Assembly (NCBI GenBank): GCA_016795125.1
Contig: JAEUIG010000687.1
Span: 1 to 6,202 of the forward strand
From: Planctomycetaceae bacterium
GTDB lineage: Bacteria > Planctomycetota > Planctomycetia > Planctomycetales > Planctomycetaceae
DNA: 6,202 bases
Direction of reading: 5' to 3'
Under the pieces are notes generated by a model. It had not been told where the DNA came from. It ran no database searches and saw only the letters and a program-made list of their open reading frames with translations. This document shows, one piece after another, positions 5,136-6,202 of this stretch. Every line of letters starts with the position of its first letter. The first letter of the stretch is position 1. The position numbers were made by a program, and so were the translations under genes.

Positions 5136-6202
5136 ATGGCCTTTCTTCAGATTGACAAGCTGCTGGAGACGGTGGTTCGCGAGAAGGCGAGCGACCTGCA
5201 CATTACGACGGGACAACCTCCCGTCGTCCGTCTCGGCGGCCGCCTGATCCGGCTGGAGACCAAGTCGCTCGAAGCGGACGACACGGTCTCGCTGATGAAG
5301 AGCATCACCCCGGAGCGCAATCAGCAGGAGCTGCAGGAAAAGGGGGGCACGGACTTCGGGATGGCGTTCGGCGAAAAGGCGCGGTTCCGCGTGGCCGTGT
5401 TCAAGCAGCGCGGCCAGATCGGCATGGTGCTGCGGCGCATTCCCAACGAGTTCCTGACATTCGAGCAGCTGGGACTGCCGAACATCATTTCCGAACTGAT
5501 TACGCGTCCGCGCGGGTTGTTTCTGGTGACTGGTCCGACGGGCAGCGGCAAGACGACGTCGCTCGCCAGCATGATCAACTTCATCAATGATCATCACGAC
5601 CATCACATCATCACGATGGAAGACCCCATCGAGTATTACCACAAGCACAAGAAGTCGACGATCAACCAGCGCGAGATCGGCGTGGACGTGCCGACGTTCC
5701 CCGAGGCGCTGCGGCGGGCGTTGCGAATGGACCCGGACGTGATCCTGGTCGGCGAAATGCGCGACCTCGAGACGATTTCGTCGGCCATCACGGCGGCGGA
5801 AACGGGCCACCTGGTGTTCGGCACGCTGCACACCACCGGCGCGCAGGGCACGGTCGACCGCATCATCGACGTGTTTCCGACGAGCCAGCAGGAACAGATC
5901 CGCACGCAGCTGTCGGTGTCGATCATCGGCGTGCTCAGCCAGGCGCTCCTGCCGCGCAAGCCCAAGGGACTCGTGGCGGCGTACGAGCTGCTGGTGGTGA
6001 CGCCGGCCATCGCGAACCTGGTCCGCGAAGCCAAGACGTACCGCATCAACTCGTCGATCCAGACTGGACGCAAGTACGGGATGCAGCTGCTGGACGACGC
6101 GCTGTTCGACCTGTGGCGCAAAGGGCTGTGCGAGGAGCGCGATGTCGTCGTTCGTTCGAACCAGCCCGGCGAACTGAAGGCCCGCATTGCCAATGCCAAG
6201 AA
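5136..6202 (+). CDS. pilT: Type IV pilus retraction ATPase PilT, last codons outside window
   Basis: PilT is the cytoplasmic hexameric ATPase that depolymerises the pilus and drives twitching and retraction. The window holds 355 codons and no stop; family members have roughly 345-370 residues, so little is missing. The start at ATG 5136 gives the usual short N-terminus (MAFLQIDKLLETVVREKASD). Motifs are in family order: Asp box ASDLHI (18-23), Walker A GPTGSGKTTS (133-142, K139), Walker B ILVGEMRD (E207) and the His box TGHLVFGTLHTT (H225, H232). There is no zinc-site CxxC pair, unlike PilB. The C-terminal motif reads AIANLVRE (291-298), where well-studied PilT proteins have AIRNLIRE; the first Arg is Ala here. 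GMQLLDD follows, also typical of PilT. A weak purine-rich ribosome site (GTGAGG, 5117-5122) sits rather far upstream. It is on the same strand as pilB, but the 749-base gap argues against tight co-translation. Confidence 0.94.
   Translation, partial: MAFLQIDKLLETVVREKASDLHITTGQPPVVRLGGRLIRLETKSLEADDTVSLMKSITPERNQQELQEKGGTDFGMAFGEKARFRVAVFKQRGQIGMVLRRIPNEFLTFEQLGLPNIISELITRPRGLFLVTGPTGSGKTTSLASMINFINDHHDHHIITMEDPIEYYHKHKKSTINQREIGVDVPTFPEALRRALRMDPDVILVGEMRDLETISSAITAAETGHLVFGTLHTTGAQGTVDRIIDVFPTSQQEQIRTQLSVSIIGVLSQALLPRKPKGLVAAYELLVVTPAIANLVREAKTYRINSSIQTGRKYGMQLLDDALFDLWRKGLCEERDVVVRSNQPGELKARIANAK

Noticed and set aside
4893..5831. A 312-codon minus-strand open frame across pilT
   Set aside because: Most of it is the complement of pilT's conserved ATPase core, and the translation has Arg/His/Gln-rich antisense composition with no domain.

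Overview
The window is GC-rich DNA that most resembles a planctomycete (phylum Planctomycetota). That assignment is an inference from three things: the style of the PilB and PilT proteins, a long W-x-P-G-Y-W repeat protein of a kind frequent in that phylum, and the loose gene packing. No rRNA or other marker gene is present to confirm it. I see no tRNA, CRISPR array, insertion sequence or phage gene.

Layout. From 2257 leftward to the window edge runs one very long minus-strand gene, at least 752 codons and open at its 3' end. It encodes an exported protein with an N-terminal signal-like segment, six W-x-[PS]-G-x-W motifs, an aromatic- and His-rich centre, a charged helical stretch, and a tail of about 300 residues rich in Gly/Asn/Ser and carrying regularly spaced arginine clusters. 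A divergent 428-base intergenic region (2258-2685) follows. Then come two plus-strand type IV pilus motor genes: pilB, the extension ATPase (2686-4386), and pilT, the retraction ATPase (5136 to the right edge, missing only its last codons). They are separated by 749 bases with no convincing gene.

The most striking non-coding signal is on the minus strand at 2376-2391: a consensus -24/-12 sigma-54 promoter (TGGCACG-N4-TTGCT, ideal spacing) pointing at the repeat-protein gene. Its predicted transcript would begin about two bases before a perfect 6-bp hairpin. A dyad lies about 100 bp upstream, where an enhancer-binding activator normally sits. The repeat protein therefore looks like a conditionally induced envelope or surface protein under RpoN control, beside but divergent from the pilus motor genes. 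PilB and PilT are expected to work together as antagonistic cytoplasmic hexamers at the base of one type IV pilus. Any functional link between the repeat protein and the pilus is speculation from adjacency.
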